Shown here in pieces: positions 1 to 10,951 of a stretch of 64,000 nt of DNA (within the stretch, counting starts at the first letter, position 1; the number at the start of each line of letters is the position of its first letter). The stretch comes from Myrica gale. Its lineage: Eukaryota > Streptophyta > Magnoliopsida > Fagales > Myricaceae. The position numbers and the translations under genes were made by a program. The stretch is from positions 19,555,271-19,619,270 of the forward strand of contig OZ005608.1 in NCBI GenBank assembly GCA_963930655.1, written 5' to 3'. The notes beneath the pieces were generated by a model, which had not been told where the DNA came from, searched no databases, and saw nothing but the letters and a program-made list of their open reading frames with translations.

Positions 1-1720
1 GCAAATATTTAAAGTAGTGTGAAATTTGTTTATTTCAATTGTCGGATTACATTTGTATAGCGGTGTAAGCGACTGTTGGAGCTTCCTTTCTTTAATGGTA
101 GTATACTTTTGAGGATTGAGAACCTAGAGCTCGTTTTTGGTTTTTTCTCTTTTCCTCGTTTCCCACCATGATGTGGCATTACCTACCATGCTACCCTACC
201 CTGCTCATGATCAGCATGCGATGAACACTAAGGGGATAAAGAATGGTATCCCTACGTTTACCATATCTTAATGGTTGAAGCTATGCAGAGAGGGAATACG
301 ATCCTCGGCTAAAATTTCTCAACACTGCTGACATTTGATGCCATGGTTTGAGCCAGTTGCTTGTTGCCTTGCCTGGTCAAATTTCCTGAAAGCTGATCGA
401 GAAGCTAATGAAATTTAGCAGCCTCGAAAAACAATCAGACTTGCCATCTCCTCTTCTGATAAAAAAGAAACAGAAGGAATGGACAAGACCAGCAACTTCT
501 GAGGATGTTTCTTTCTTCTCCCCACACATGGAGTGAGTGTCCATGCTAAAACCAAAATGTGGTCCAAAACAATGAAGGATAGATAACCTGATTTCAGTTT
601 GATGACAAAGGGTTTGATTATTTAGAAAACTTCCCAAATAATACATGACCTTAATTGGCTTTATTGTTTATTGCTGAAAAGCCGTAGCTCTATGTCCTTT
701 ATCCCTTAGCTTGTGTTGGTTTTGATAGACTTACATTTGTGATGTTTGAACTTGCTACTAAAACCGACACCATGAGGATCTGAGAGATTTTGGAGCATCA
801 GTGTCTAGGTATTTGTAGTTCTAGAGATTAATAATTGTGCATAGAGTAGTTGGAGTATGGACTTCCCGTGTGGGCAATCGAGAATAAATAGACCCATAAC
901 AAAAAAGCCCTTTAATGATGAAATCATAAGGAAGGACAAAATATTTGAAAGGACAAAATAATAATTGAATTCTTCCCAACTTAAGTGTAGCCCTTTAATA
1001 ATTGAATTTTTCAAATTTTCCATGTCTCTTAGCTAGATCCGTCTGAACCTGATGTACAAAAGTCGAGTGCAATAGAATTTTTTCCTTAATTACTAAAAAA
1101 ATAAAAATAAAAATTGCCACATATCTCGATACAATGATGGAGTAGTTTCTGACAAAAGAAGAGAGACGGGTTTTTCTGCCATGAGCTCAGCATCTTTTTT
1201 TTCCTCGATTCCGAGAATGTATTCACGTGCTGGAATGAAATATCGTGTAATTGATAGACTTAATGTAATAGATACAAGATATCAAAAATTGTTAACTTAT
1301 TGTTCTCTATGTGGATTTGTGTAGTGAAGATCAAAATCCATTGCTGGAAGCACATTTGAACTTTGCCAATATACTTGCTTATTTGCTGGAAGGACATGTG
1401 CGGTAGGTAATCTCCTTTCTTTAAAACTTTTTTTCATTTCTTGCTTAACTCTAGTTTGGATTGTGAAGGAAACCGGAGGAAGAGATTCTATTTGTGTAGT
1501 AGTTTTTAGGTTGGATTGTGATGCTGTTGAGCCTAGGACAACCTTAGTTGAGCCCAATCTTGTTTGCTATTATTCTTAATTGTTCAAATGTTGATATTTG
1601 GTGCCATCACTATTTTATTATTGAAATATCTTGTTTGTCATGGAATTTTAACATTGAATTAGTATGAAAATTTTTTTTTAGTCATTTTGCTTTAAAAGTT
1701 CGCCCGGGTTGGTTTTCATT
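1..1720. other. Intergenic, nothing recognised
   Basis: AT-rich sequence with only short open frames on both strands and no recognisable domain, RNA gene or clear transposon end. It ends at a hAT-like terminus just before the maturase pseudogene. I see no supportable gene here, though untranslated exon sequence cannot be excluded. Confidence 0.5.
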
Positions 1721-1736
1721 CCTGGTTCCGCCACTG
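1721..1736. repeat. hAT-like terminal sequence fragment
   Basis: CCTGGTTCCGCCACTG is the complement of CAGTGGCGGAACCAGG, which closely matches the terminal inverted repeat of the hAT-type element at 16541-17690. No partner end or target duplication is visible upstream, so this is a broken end or a fragment. It directly abuts the maturase pseudogene. Confidence 0.3.
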
Positions 1737-2345
1737 GTCGGCCCTCGAGGACCTTTTGGCGCTCCGAAATGCCGTGCTTGATGATAGGTTTAGGTGGCGG
1801 TCTAGGTTGGATTTCTTTATAAAATTGCCCAAGGACGAGACTCATTACAGATCATTGTCGAAGACGAAGATCAAGGCGATCCTGACGACCTCTGAGCCAG
1901 CCCCATTTCAAGATAAGATTGTGCAGGAGGTGTTGTTTATGATTTTGGAGCCAGTATACGAGGCTAAATTCTCCCAAAAATCATTTGCATTTAGGCTAAG
2001 CTATATGCTGCCAAGTAAAAGTTCCGATCACGAGCAAAGGTGTACAAGATTGGTGCTCGGAATCTTAGCCGTCCTCTCAAGGAGAAGAAAGGACAATCAC
2101 CTGACCATAATTTGATGAGACTGGGTCTTGCTGAGTCAATTGATGGACTCCAATATACCAGGATGTCAACCATTGCTGCGGGGCTCACACCCAGAAGACC
2201 ATGATAATGTAACCAGAGAAATGGAAGAAAACGACCAAGGCATTCATGTGGCGCAAATGTAAGGCTGCGTCGCATTCATAGTGCATGGAAGGTGTCAGCA
2301 GAGGCCAAGCACATTATTTTAAAAGCAAAAGAGTGAGAGGACGCA
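1737..2345 (+). pseudogene. Nuclear group II intron maturase (nMAT) pseudogene
   Basis: Nuclear maturases are imported into mitochondria and help splice group II introns. The first open block (about 1741-2000) reads ALRNAVLDDRFRWRSRLDFF, continues to QDKIVQEVLFMILEPVYEAK and ends at SQKSFAF, which is typical of the start of the reverse-transcriptase-like domain. After a frame change, a second block (about 2034-2170) contains KIGARNLSRPLKEKK and LMRLGLAESIDGLQYTRMS. A third piece (about 2255-2330) reads LRRIHSAWKVSAEAKHIIL. Most of the catalytic RT domain between the first and second blocks is missing, and stops separate the pieces, so this is a collapsed pseudogene. Which nMAT paralogue it derives from is uncertain. 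Confidence 0.7.
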
Positions 2346-3326
2346 AAATGGGATTCCTTGTTTCAGATATGTAAGCTATGTTATTCTTTGTGTTTGAAAA
2401 GAGAAATGTAGCTGTAAGGATGTTCTATGTTATGGGGAAGGAAGACAATTGAACTATGTCAGGATTGAGCGAATACAGAGAATCTTATATACTTTCAGAA
2501 TTGATATTAATTAAGAATCGGAAGACTTCATTACTTAGGCTGCAGCTTCTAATTTTTGGTAAATTCATTTTACAGATGATTGCTTTTTCCTTTAAAATTC
2601 CTGTCAAAATGGAATAATTTCTTAGGAGCTGAGAATCTTTAAATAGATCGACTTGAGTTTGAGAGATAGTCCATCAAGTTACTGTTTTTTGTGTCCGCTC
2701 CTGATTTGTTTATTTGGATGCTTGATGTTGGCTTAAAGACCATTGGAACTGCGGGCAATCAGGCAGTTCGGTTGTGTTTGGTGCCAATTCATTTTTATGA
2801 ACGCCTTTCATTTGCTTCTCTTGGATGGAAGGTTTTTTTCTTCTCAGAATGTCTTAATTTTTGGCTTTAATTCTTCTTCTAATGATCATTCAACTTCTGA
2901 TCTAAAAGACATACCTTAGTTATATTTCATATCTTCAGCAAGTTTAGTATGAGCATAATGTCCCTATTATTCCGATGGAGAGAATAACCTATGATTATTT
3001 TTTTTCTAGGTATATAACCTACGATTAACTTTTCTTAAACTACTACCCTTGAATACTTGGGCCTTGACTTAGATGGTGAAGGGACGGACTTTGGTGGGAT
3101 TGGGAGTGATAAAAACCGTGGTATGTTTTAAACATGGCATTTGACAGCATATGTCCTATGAATCTCAGGTATAAAGATTGTCTAGCACTATATTACAACA
3201 CTGCACGCATTAATAACAAGAAATAGCCACAGTATATACCCTCTCATAGTCCATAGCAGTTCCTCACAGCAAAATCCCAACCATGTTTTCCTGATTATGT
3301 TATGCTAAAGACAAACCACACTAATC
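2346..3326. other. Intergenic, nothing recognised
   Basis: No coding pattern, transposon terminus or RNA gene is visible. The segmental duplication shared with 49.8-57.4 kb starts near 3327. Confidence 0.5.
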
Positions 3327-3710
3327 AAAGGAAATGGATCCATGACAAACAGTGCGAAGCAGGTAAGACTTTTTACTAGTGCACTCCAAAAGCAAAACCT
3401 ATATATGTAGACCACATACATAAAAAAGTTCCAAATCATTAAAAACCCATGGGCGGCTCTACTCTTCCACACCCTAGAAAGTCGACTCATTATCACCTGC
3501 AGATTGAAAGAACTTGCCCTAATTATCAAAGCAATAGTAACTTACTTACATTAAATAAAAAAAATAAAAAGGCAATGGTAACTAACACCAGCCTGTCTGT
3601 CTCACTTCCATTTTCGTGAAAATATCCTAATGGTTTCACTTGAGAATCCTGCACAAGATCATCAATTGGAAGTTATCACATTATTGGCAAAGCTTGAAGA
3701 AATGGACAGG

Positions 3711-6700
3711 CTAGTATAGTGTTTGAACAGACACATACGCATCATGTACAACCATGAGATAGTCATGCTCAACAAGGACTTGATGTAAGATGGGCATGAA
3801 CTCGGGCCAGTATCCATTAAGCTCTTCATCAACCTCTTCTGCAGTCAATTTCTTACCCCCTAGCTATAGCACCAAAAAATTGGGTCAAAAACCACAAGAC
3901 TCTTAAGATCTTAATTCTTGCTCATGAATCTAAGATTTCGGGCCTTTATGAACTTACGTCTTGATTAACAATGTCCGCAAGGTGCACCACAATATTTCTG
4001 CCAAACCTCATAAAAGATGTAGCCGACTTATGATACTGTAAGCTTTTCATCTGTTTTTCTGGCAAACACTTGGAGCTCTTACAGCGATTAAGCACCATCT
4101 TAAAAGTCCTAACCTTGAGCTTCCAATCATATTTGGGAAGTTTTTCATTTAGTTTCAACTCAAAGGACTTTTTATTCTTTCCAAAATACAAGAAGGTATA
4201 GGCAATCACCCTGTAGCACAATCTTTGTAGAGGGGACAGAAAACTTGGATGATGTTCGATATTGAGCAACCTGGACTTGATCGTCACTAAGTTAGAAAGA
4301 GATTCTAAATCAGAAATGTGTGTGTAGGTATTCTGGATAGTTGATCTACCTACCGGCTGGGTTCTGTTGTTGAAATGTAGGTGAGAAGCAACTCAAGTTC
4401 TGTTGGAATGGTCTGTCGTTGGCTATGAAAGCAACTTCTAACAATGGCAGCCAAGCTCAAATAATCATCCACATACTTCTTTGAGACATCATTTAACATC
4501 CCTGTAATCTTTCCTCGACCATTGACAATCACAATATTTAACTCGCTCAGGTCGCCATGACATCTGTTTTCCACCTGGTGGAGATAACCAATGCACCTTA
4601 AAACATCTCTGTCACGTAGATAAGAGAAGAAAAAAAAGTTAAAATCTAGAGTAAGGTTTCGGTTCAATACAAATAATTTAAGCATTACCTAAGGATTTGA
4701 AGAAACTGTAGATTCAGGTTTTTCCGCTGATGACCAAAGAGAGAATTCTCATGCAACCACTGTTCAAGATTTTGTTCATAGTGCTCCATTACGTAGCAAA
4801 CTTCGTCTTTGTTCTTAATCCCACCAATGTCATTGGATGCCCCCTTTCGCTTGGGGCCCTTCCCGAGCATCTTTTTGGTGGCTTCAGCTTCTAACTTGTT
4901 TCCTGTAGAGGCCCCAGCCTCTGTAACGCCCCCCTGAAAAAAAATATGCACAATGAATTAGTAACCCAAAAATGGCACGTGCCCAGGCCGAAACAGAACT
5001 GATACCCGATTGTCATTTTTATTCTTTTTGCTTGGTTTCCTTTCGGTAGTTCCAGCATTTGACTTGTTTCTTGTAGAGGACCCAACCTCTGCAACGTTCC
5101 CCTGCAATAAACCGTTGCTTAAATCAGATTCACATAAATTGCACTGACTCAAAATAAAGATAAAAGCAATACCTGAGTGTTCTTATTCTTCTTGTTGCTT
5201 GGTTTCTTTGGGTTAATAGGTTGGTATGGATTAGCTGGCTTACGACAAGTTCTTGCATTGTGGCACAGAACTAATTCTCGATTGTCATTTTTATTCTTTT
5301 TGCTTGGTTTCTTTTTGGTAGTTCCAGCAATTGACATGTTTCTCATAGAGGGCCCAGCCTCTGCATCGTTCTCCTGAAATAAACCATTGCTTAAATCAGA
5401 TTCACATAAATTACACGAGTCAAAATAAAGATAAAAGCAATACTTGAGTGTCCTTATTCTTCTTGCTTGGTTTCTTTGTGTTAATAGGTCGATTTGGATT
5501 AGCTGTCTTACGACAACTTCTTGTATTGTGGCACAGAACCAATACCCAATTGTTATTGTTGTTCTTTTTGCTTGGTTTCTTTTCGGTAGTTCCAGCATTT
5601 GACTTGTTTCCTATAGAGGGCCCAGCCTCTGCATCGTTTCCCTGCAATAAACCATTGCTTAAATCAGATTCACATAAATTGCATGAGTCAAAATAAAGAT
5701 AAAAGCAATACCTGAGTTTCCTTATTCTTCCTGTTGCTTGATTTCTTTGGGCTGACAGGTCGATTTGGATTAACGGGCTTACGACAACTTTTTGCATTGT
5801 GGCCCCCCACGCCACATGTGCCACATTGTACATCGTAACACTGCTTTGTTACCTTATAAGGGTTCTGGGGCTCATCTTCGGCGCGACGGTGTGCTTTCTT
5901 TGGCCTCCTCGATCTAACCCTCACCACAGGAGGCAAGACTTTGTCGGCTGGCACTATCCCAGAACTTAACCATTTCTTGGCATCCACAGAGGCCTCATGT
6001 GCCGTGCTAGACTCTCCACGAACATCCTCATGCACTGTTGCAGGTGCCCCAAAAGCATGGTTCTGATCATCCATGTGGCCAGACGCCTCATCTACATGTT
6101 CATCTAGCCCACCTAATTCATTTGTTATTGCCTCTCCATCTATGGCAACGAAGTCACCAAATAACTTCGGCTCATCGTCGTCCGTCTCAGAGAAGTTACT
6201 CAAATGCTCATCCTCGCTACCATCGCTATCATCATCCTTGCCAACAAAGTCACCAAATAGCTCCGGTTCATCGTCGTCCGTCTCGGAGAAGTTACTCAAA
6301 TGATCATCCTCGCTACCGTCGCTATCATCATCCTCGCCAACAAAGTCACCAAATAGCTCCGGTTCATCATTGTTCGTCTCGGAGAAGTTACTCAAATGCT
6401 CATCTTTGCCAACAAAGTCACCAAATAGCTCGAATTCATCATCCTTCATCTTGGAGAAGTTACTCAAATGCTCATCCTCGCTACCGTCGCTATCATCATC
6501 CTCGCCAACAAAGTCACCAAATAGCTCCTGTTCATCGTCGTCCGTCTGGGAGAAGTTACTCAAATGCTCATCCTCGCTACCGTCGCTATTATCATCCTCA
6601 CCAACAAAGTCACCAAATAGCTCCGGTTCATCATCATTCTCACCAGCAAAGTCACCAAATAGCTCCGGTTCATCATCGTTCATCTCGGAGAAGTTACTCA

Positions 6701-7451
6701 AATGCTCATCCTCGCCAACAAAGTCACCAAATAGCTCCTGTTCATCATCCTTCATCTCGGAGAAGTTACTCAAATGTTCATCCTCGCTATCATCGCTACC
6801 GTCGCTATCATTATCCTCACCATCCTCATCCTCGCTACCGTCTCTATCATCATCCTCATCCTCGCTACCATCACTATCATCATCCTCATCCTCGCCATCA
6901 CTTTCCTCCCCTTCTCTATCACCCTCGACCTCACCTTCCCTCCCTTGACCATTACCCTCACGTCCTCTCTCATTTTCTCTCTCCTGCCCATCGCCCTCCC
7001 TTTCCCTTCTTCCCTGGGCACCACCCTCCCCCTCACTTCCCTGTCCACCACCCTCCACTACAGTCCCATCAGTGGCAGTAGGCCGCTGAGAAGGCTCCCC
7101 ACATAGTAGCAATTGCCGTGCGTCCACAGGAATAATATCCGGCAAATCCAAGGTATGCTCCACATAGACGTGCAAAGTGCCGAGTTTATCCCTCTCCAAC
7201 CGTTTCAACATACGGATCACATCTGCATCTGAGTCAAGAGAGTTGATCCCACTCTCAAAAGGTTCACCCTCGAACTTGCACCACAGACCTTCAAAGTTCT
7301 TGTATCCTAGGTCTTCCGTCAGAAGTTTGTGTAGGAGCGTCACCGATATGAAATCTGAATCTAGTTCTCCTAGGTGTGTGACTTGACCCCCCATGTAGTC
7401 CCCACATGCAAAACTGAGTTTGCCTTCATGGTGCAATACGATATTCACCAT
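3711..7451 (-). CDS. PB1-like / acidic repeat / zinc knuckle / pseudokinase-KEN ribonuclease fusion
   Basis: My gene model on the minus strand joins 7451-5712, 5641-5444, 5373-5173, 5101-5006, 4933-4689, 4608-4354, 4270-3958 and 3863-3711. All introns are GT-AG, phases agree, and the frame is open for 1066 codons to a TAG. Residues 1-115 form a PB1-like domain as at the N-terminus of MuDR transposases. An acidic region with seven DEHLSNFS/ELFGDF repeats follows, then a CCHC knuckle (CGTCGVGGHNAKSC). Exons 2-5 repeat a lysine-rich module. From DEVCYVM (about residue 788) the protein is IRE1/RNase L-like: kinase hinge and C-lobe with HGDLSELN (844-851) and NDVS in place of DFG, then a KEN domain (913-1066) beginning HHPSFLSPLQRL. 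The kinase N-lobe, including the ATP lysine and glycine loop, is absent. KEN residues Tyr991, Arg1003-Asn1004 and His1008 match the nuclease site. The ATG lies directly after a CAG, suggesting a 5'UTR intron. Activity and expression are unproven. Confidence 0.75.
4689..5712 (-). repeat. Tandem exon-intron duplication, about 270-bp unit
   Basis: The sequence CTTAAATCAGATTCACATAA recurs near 5116, 5389 and 5656, so the unit is about 268-272 bp. Each unit holds one exon (module starting G/E-N-D-A-E-A-G-P-S, then KKPSKKN, CHNxRxC and NPNRP-like) and one intron with donor GTATTG or GTATCA and acceptor TGCAG or TTCAG. Exons 2 and 3 are full copies (198 and 201 bp), exon 4 is shortened (96 bp), and exon 5 starts with a diverged copy (GGVTEAGASTGNK) that runs into the kinase hinge. 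Exon lengths are multiples of three or phase-compatible, so every copy can be included without a frameshift. Confidence 0.8.
6145..6782 (-). repeat. Coding minisatellite (DEHLSNFS/ELFGDF repeat)
   Basis: A coding minisatellite inside exon 1 of the fusion gene. Units of about 72 or 96 bp encode DEHLSNFSE, then four to five acidic residues, then ELFGDFVGE; the longer units add DDDSDGSE. DEHLSNFS-type heads occur seven times and LFGDF eight times. Changes are mostly conservative and keep the frame, so the tract has expanded as coding sequence. The complementary strand is also open, which is a by-product of codon bias and not evidence of a second gene. Confidence 0.85.
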
Positions 7452-7833
7452 CTGGAAAAATAAAATAAAAAAGCACTCTGCAGTTAAACATATGATATTT
7501 GAGCTGAGAAAAAAAATGATATGTGAACATGTATGCTTTTTTGCTTTCCAAAAATTAACTTCAGAAATGAATGTCTACTTAACAAAGACAATGCACTAAT
7601 ATTTAGATACCACGGGCTGACAGAGACCATTATGTATAAGCAACAACAGACAAATAAGGAACCCTACAAGCAAAAGTCATGTGCGTGTTTCTTTTTTCTT
7701 TCTAAACACTAGGGACCATGGTGGCCTCTGTGTGTATATGTACAAGCGGACAAACGGATAACCCCACATAACCAAATTATATTATATTTGCAAACGTGAG
7801 CCCCACAAAGAAAGAAATCTACCCCATTTGCAT

Positions 7834-9372
7834 TGTAAATGTAAAATTGGCATACTTGTGATGTGTTTGTTTAAACATACCTAAGATTGAATGAGACTGC
7901 AAGTTATGTGAAGAATTGCTGAAGACATTAAGTTCTGGAAGCTTGAGGATACGACACAGAGTTTACTTGGAGTTTGACCGAAGTTCACTGGGTAACAGAA
8001 TATCCACTTTCAGTTATGAGTAACTAACTTTTGTTTTATATGCCCAAGAATCGTGAAACTTCGCGAACCCCTTCCTAACTCATTGATATACCTTCCAGCA
8101 ACGTCTTTAACCAAAAAGAACTTCATTTTCCAAGATTAACAGAGATATAGAGCCAGATTGAAAAGAACCCATTTCTATGCTTCTAACCCTCTGTTTTTGA
8201 GAAATTGTGAGGATAATGTGCTGAGCATTCTGATTTGAATTTCATTCATCCTCCTGATTGATCACCATCTAGCGATCACAAGACCTTAAAGAACGACCAG
8301 ATCTGTTAGCGTTCAAGTAGCTGGAAGTTCCAGCATTGAAGAGATCAGTCACATGAGTTCATGGTGAAAAGCTGATTTGTCTGAAAGGATCAAGAAATTA
8401 AATGGGAAAGGAGGTTCATGTCCCCTGCATGTTGCAGAGCCAGATAGTAGTATTTGGGTAAGGTTTCGTTGAAATAGATTAGCAAAAGGTTTGTTGAGTC
8501 TATTGATCATCGTGTAACCATGTTCGATTTCTAGTGATTCGATTTTCTGGACTGGGTCCCGAAGAGCTTTTCTCTCTTGAAGAGTTCTTCAAGAGAATTT
8601 TCTCTCCGTCATCAATATTGGTGTTAAGTTTGTGATTGATTCCTTTATTGTTCGTTGTCTATCTTTTTGTTATGTAATCTTCCTTGTGTTTAAGTGTTAA
8701 AGATTTTCAACATTGGTCTGTTGACTATCTTGTTGAAGAAAGATTGAAGGCAAAAAGTATTTATAAGTACTATTAGATTTCTTATATGTAACTGTGTTGA
8801 TACAAGTGCTTGATTATCTTGTATTCTGTTTTGTGTCAAATCTGTATTAACGTTAGTAGTAGTCTGATTGTAGCTTAACATAATTCACTGGAATTATACT
8901 TAGGGCATGTTTGTTTTGAATTTTTTTTAAGAATTCTAAAATTAGTGTGAATATTTAGGTGATTTTTGAGCTTTAATGACATGCGTGTAAAAGTTATTGA
9001 GATGTATTGATGTGTGTAAAAAATGTAATGTTGAGTTGTATTGGTATGCGTGTAGGAGTAATGTTAGAAGTATAAATTTAAAAAGTTGGATTCAAATTCT
9101 AAAATTTTTAGCCAAACAAAAATGCCCTTAGTTTTGACAGAGTATTACGTCAGTTCATGATTCGTTGATTACATGCTGTATTTGATAATTGGGAACATCT
9201 AGAATCTGTAGTGATATATTATCTGATAGTTGGGAACATCTAGAATCTGTAGTGATATATTATTTCGCTTCTCACTGTTTTATCTTTGAGGTTGTGTAGA
9301 AATTTTTTAGAACCTATTCACCCCACCCCTCTAGGTTTATTAGGGTCAATTACAGGTCAAACAATTTGTTCA
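7834..9372. mobile_element. Solo LTR, Copia-like
   Basis: Starts TGTAAATG and ends TTTGTTCA (TG...CA) and is flanked by TGCAT (7829-7833) and TGCAC (9373-9377), a 5-bp target duplication with one mismatch. Near its end it has CACCCCTCTAGG and TTAGGGTCAA, common just before the end of plant Copia LTRs. Copy B at about 52130 has CATTTGCATTAATGTCACAC with nothing inserted, which is the empty site. No internal coding region is present, so it is a solo LTR. It contains a nested MITE at 8903-9127 and a short local duplication of GGGAACATCTAGAATCTG near 9191 and 9231. Confidence 0.6.
8903..9127. mobile_element. PIF/Harbinger-type MITE (TTA target site)
   Basis: A 225-bp element flanked by TTA on both sides (8900-8902 and 9128-9130). 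The termini are GGGCATGTTTGTTTTG and, inverted, GGGCATTTTTGTTTGG. It is AT-rich with no coding capacity and is nested inside the solo LTR. Confidence 0.6.
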
Positions 9373-9799
9373 TGCACTAACGTCGCACTCCACCCCCAAC
9401 AACCTACCCATACCAAATAAAATCCACAAAAGATGTTTCAGTCACAACATATAAAATAAGTTTTGGTTCAACAACAAAATCCACAAACACAAGTGTAAAA
9501 GTCCCAGAATATTAAACAACTCAAACGGATCTAGCAAAAAATATATAGGATTCGGTCCACTGAAGAACGGCCAAAAGGGCAAAAACTTTTTCGCATCACA
9601 CCGTAGAACGACAAAACAAATCCGTTCCACGCAGCCTCAATAGCGGTAGTCACCCAAACTATGGAACGTCTACAAAGTATTTGAACATCGTTGAGCAAAA
9701 TGGTACTTGGCGAAGAAGTTAGGGATTTAGGGTTCGTGAAGAAATTGGGGATTTGAGATGATGCGGTGATTTTGAAATGGAACGATGGTGAATTTTATG

Positions 9800-9990
9800 A
9801 GAAGAGTTAAGGTCCTAGTCTTATTGTCCTAAGAGGTCCTAATGAGGGCTGAGATGTTGCCAACACATTAATGAATAGAATTGGAGGGCTGGGATGTGTT
9901 TTATCTCTCTATTCATTAATGTGTTGACAACATCTCCGCCATCCGTTAGGACCTCTTAGGACCTTAAAATTAGGACCCTAACCTTTCTCG
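9800..9990. mobile_element. Palindromic Mutator-type MITE
   Basis: A 191-bp element with terminal inverted repeats of roughly 80 bp sharing GTCCTAAGAGGTCCTAA and CAACACATTAATGAATAGA. Direct 9-bp duplications AATTTTATG flank it at 9791-9799 and 9991-9999, the size expected for Mutator elements. Copy B has the uninserted sequence GTGAATTAGATGGCC near 52514. Almost the whole element can fold into one hairpin. Confidence 0.75.
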
Positions 9991-10951
9991 AATTTTATGG
10001 CCTTTGATGAAAGCTCTCCAGGTGGCCGTTTCTAATATGACTTGGCATTTTTGTTAAATGAGGTGGCGTGACGTGGCAGAAATGTTAATGGGTTTTGGTC
10101 CACCTTGGCAAGATACCTGACTTTGCAGTTTAATGAGACATGTGGCGACTAGGGATTGGGTCTGACGTGCCTCGTTAGACATGTGAGATTATTTCCGTTA
10201 ACCACGTCTGCCAATTTAACGGAATTGCCATTCCAGGACCGGATACAATCCCAGGGACAATTTTAGGACGAAAGTTACCCTAGAAAAAAATTGGAGATCC
10301 GGCCATACCCCAGAGGCTAATAGAGTAATTAAGCCAAATAATAAAAATTCCTCAACATGAACTCATTAGAGCATGAACTCATTAGAGCATGCAGCTGCTA
10401 AATCATGCAATTCTCTACTTACTCAATGAGCCCAAAAGTCCCTCTCAAGATTGATGCCAGAACTCGTAACCTATGCCAATTATGCTGTAACTACAAATTT
10501 AAACGAATATGCACGTACAACAGTGGTGGAAAGAGAAATGTAATAATGGATGATTAAAGTGCTGAATACTATTAATCCCTCACAATTATAACATTCAAAG
10601 AGCTTTGAATTCGAATCGCACTTATTACCAACAAAAATTAAGCAGTGGAGAACAGGCATTGTTGGGACTAGTCATTATTTGAGTTGATTATTACTCTTTG
10701 AAAATCATCAACATAAATGTTAGAGAACATAATTAAAATAAAAAAATTTACCTCTTTCAACTAGTTGCCCACTTCAGCCCAATATCAATCAAATATTACA
10801 CGTATTGGGTCTACTAATTAGGGAAGAATCCGGCATACACATTAGGGAGAGTGCTAAAAAATACAATTTAAATAAGAAATCATTTAATATAATTTAATAA
10901 GTAATTTATATAATCTGATTATTTGTTTCCTATCAAACTGCTGGATTATTC

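Noticed and set aside
5177-5696. Short hydrophobic plus-strand frames (LFFLLGFF repeats) suggesting membrane proteins
   Set aside because: They are complements of the Lys-rich tandem exons and appear at the same 270-bp period; no independent support.
6038-7081. A 347-codon plus-strand open frame rich in His, Arg and Ser
   Set aside because: It is the antisense of the acidic coding minisatellite of the minus-strand fusion gene; its openness follows from the repeat's codon composition.
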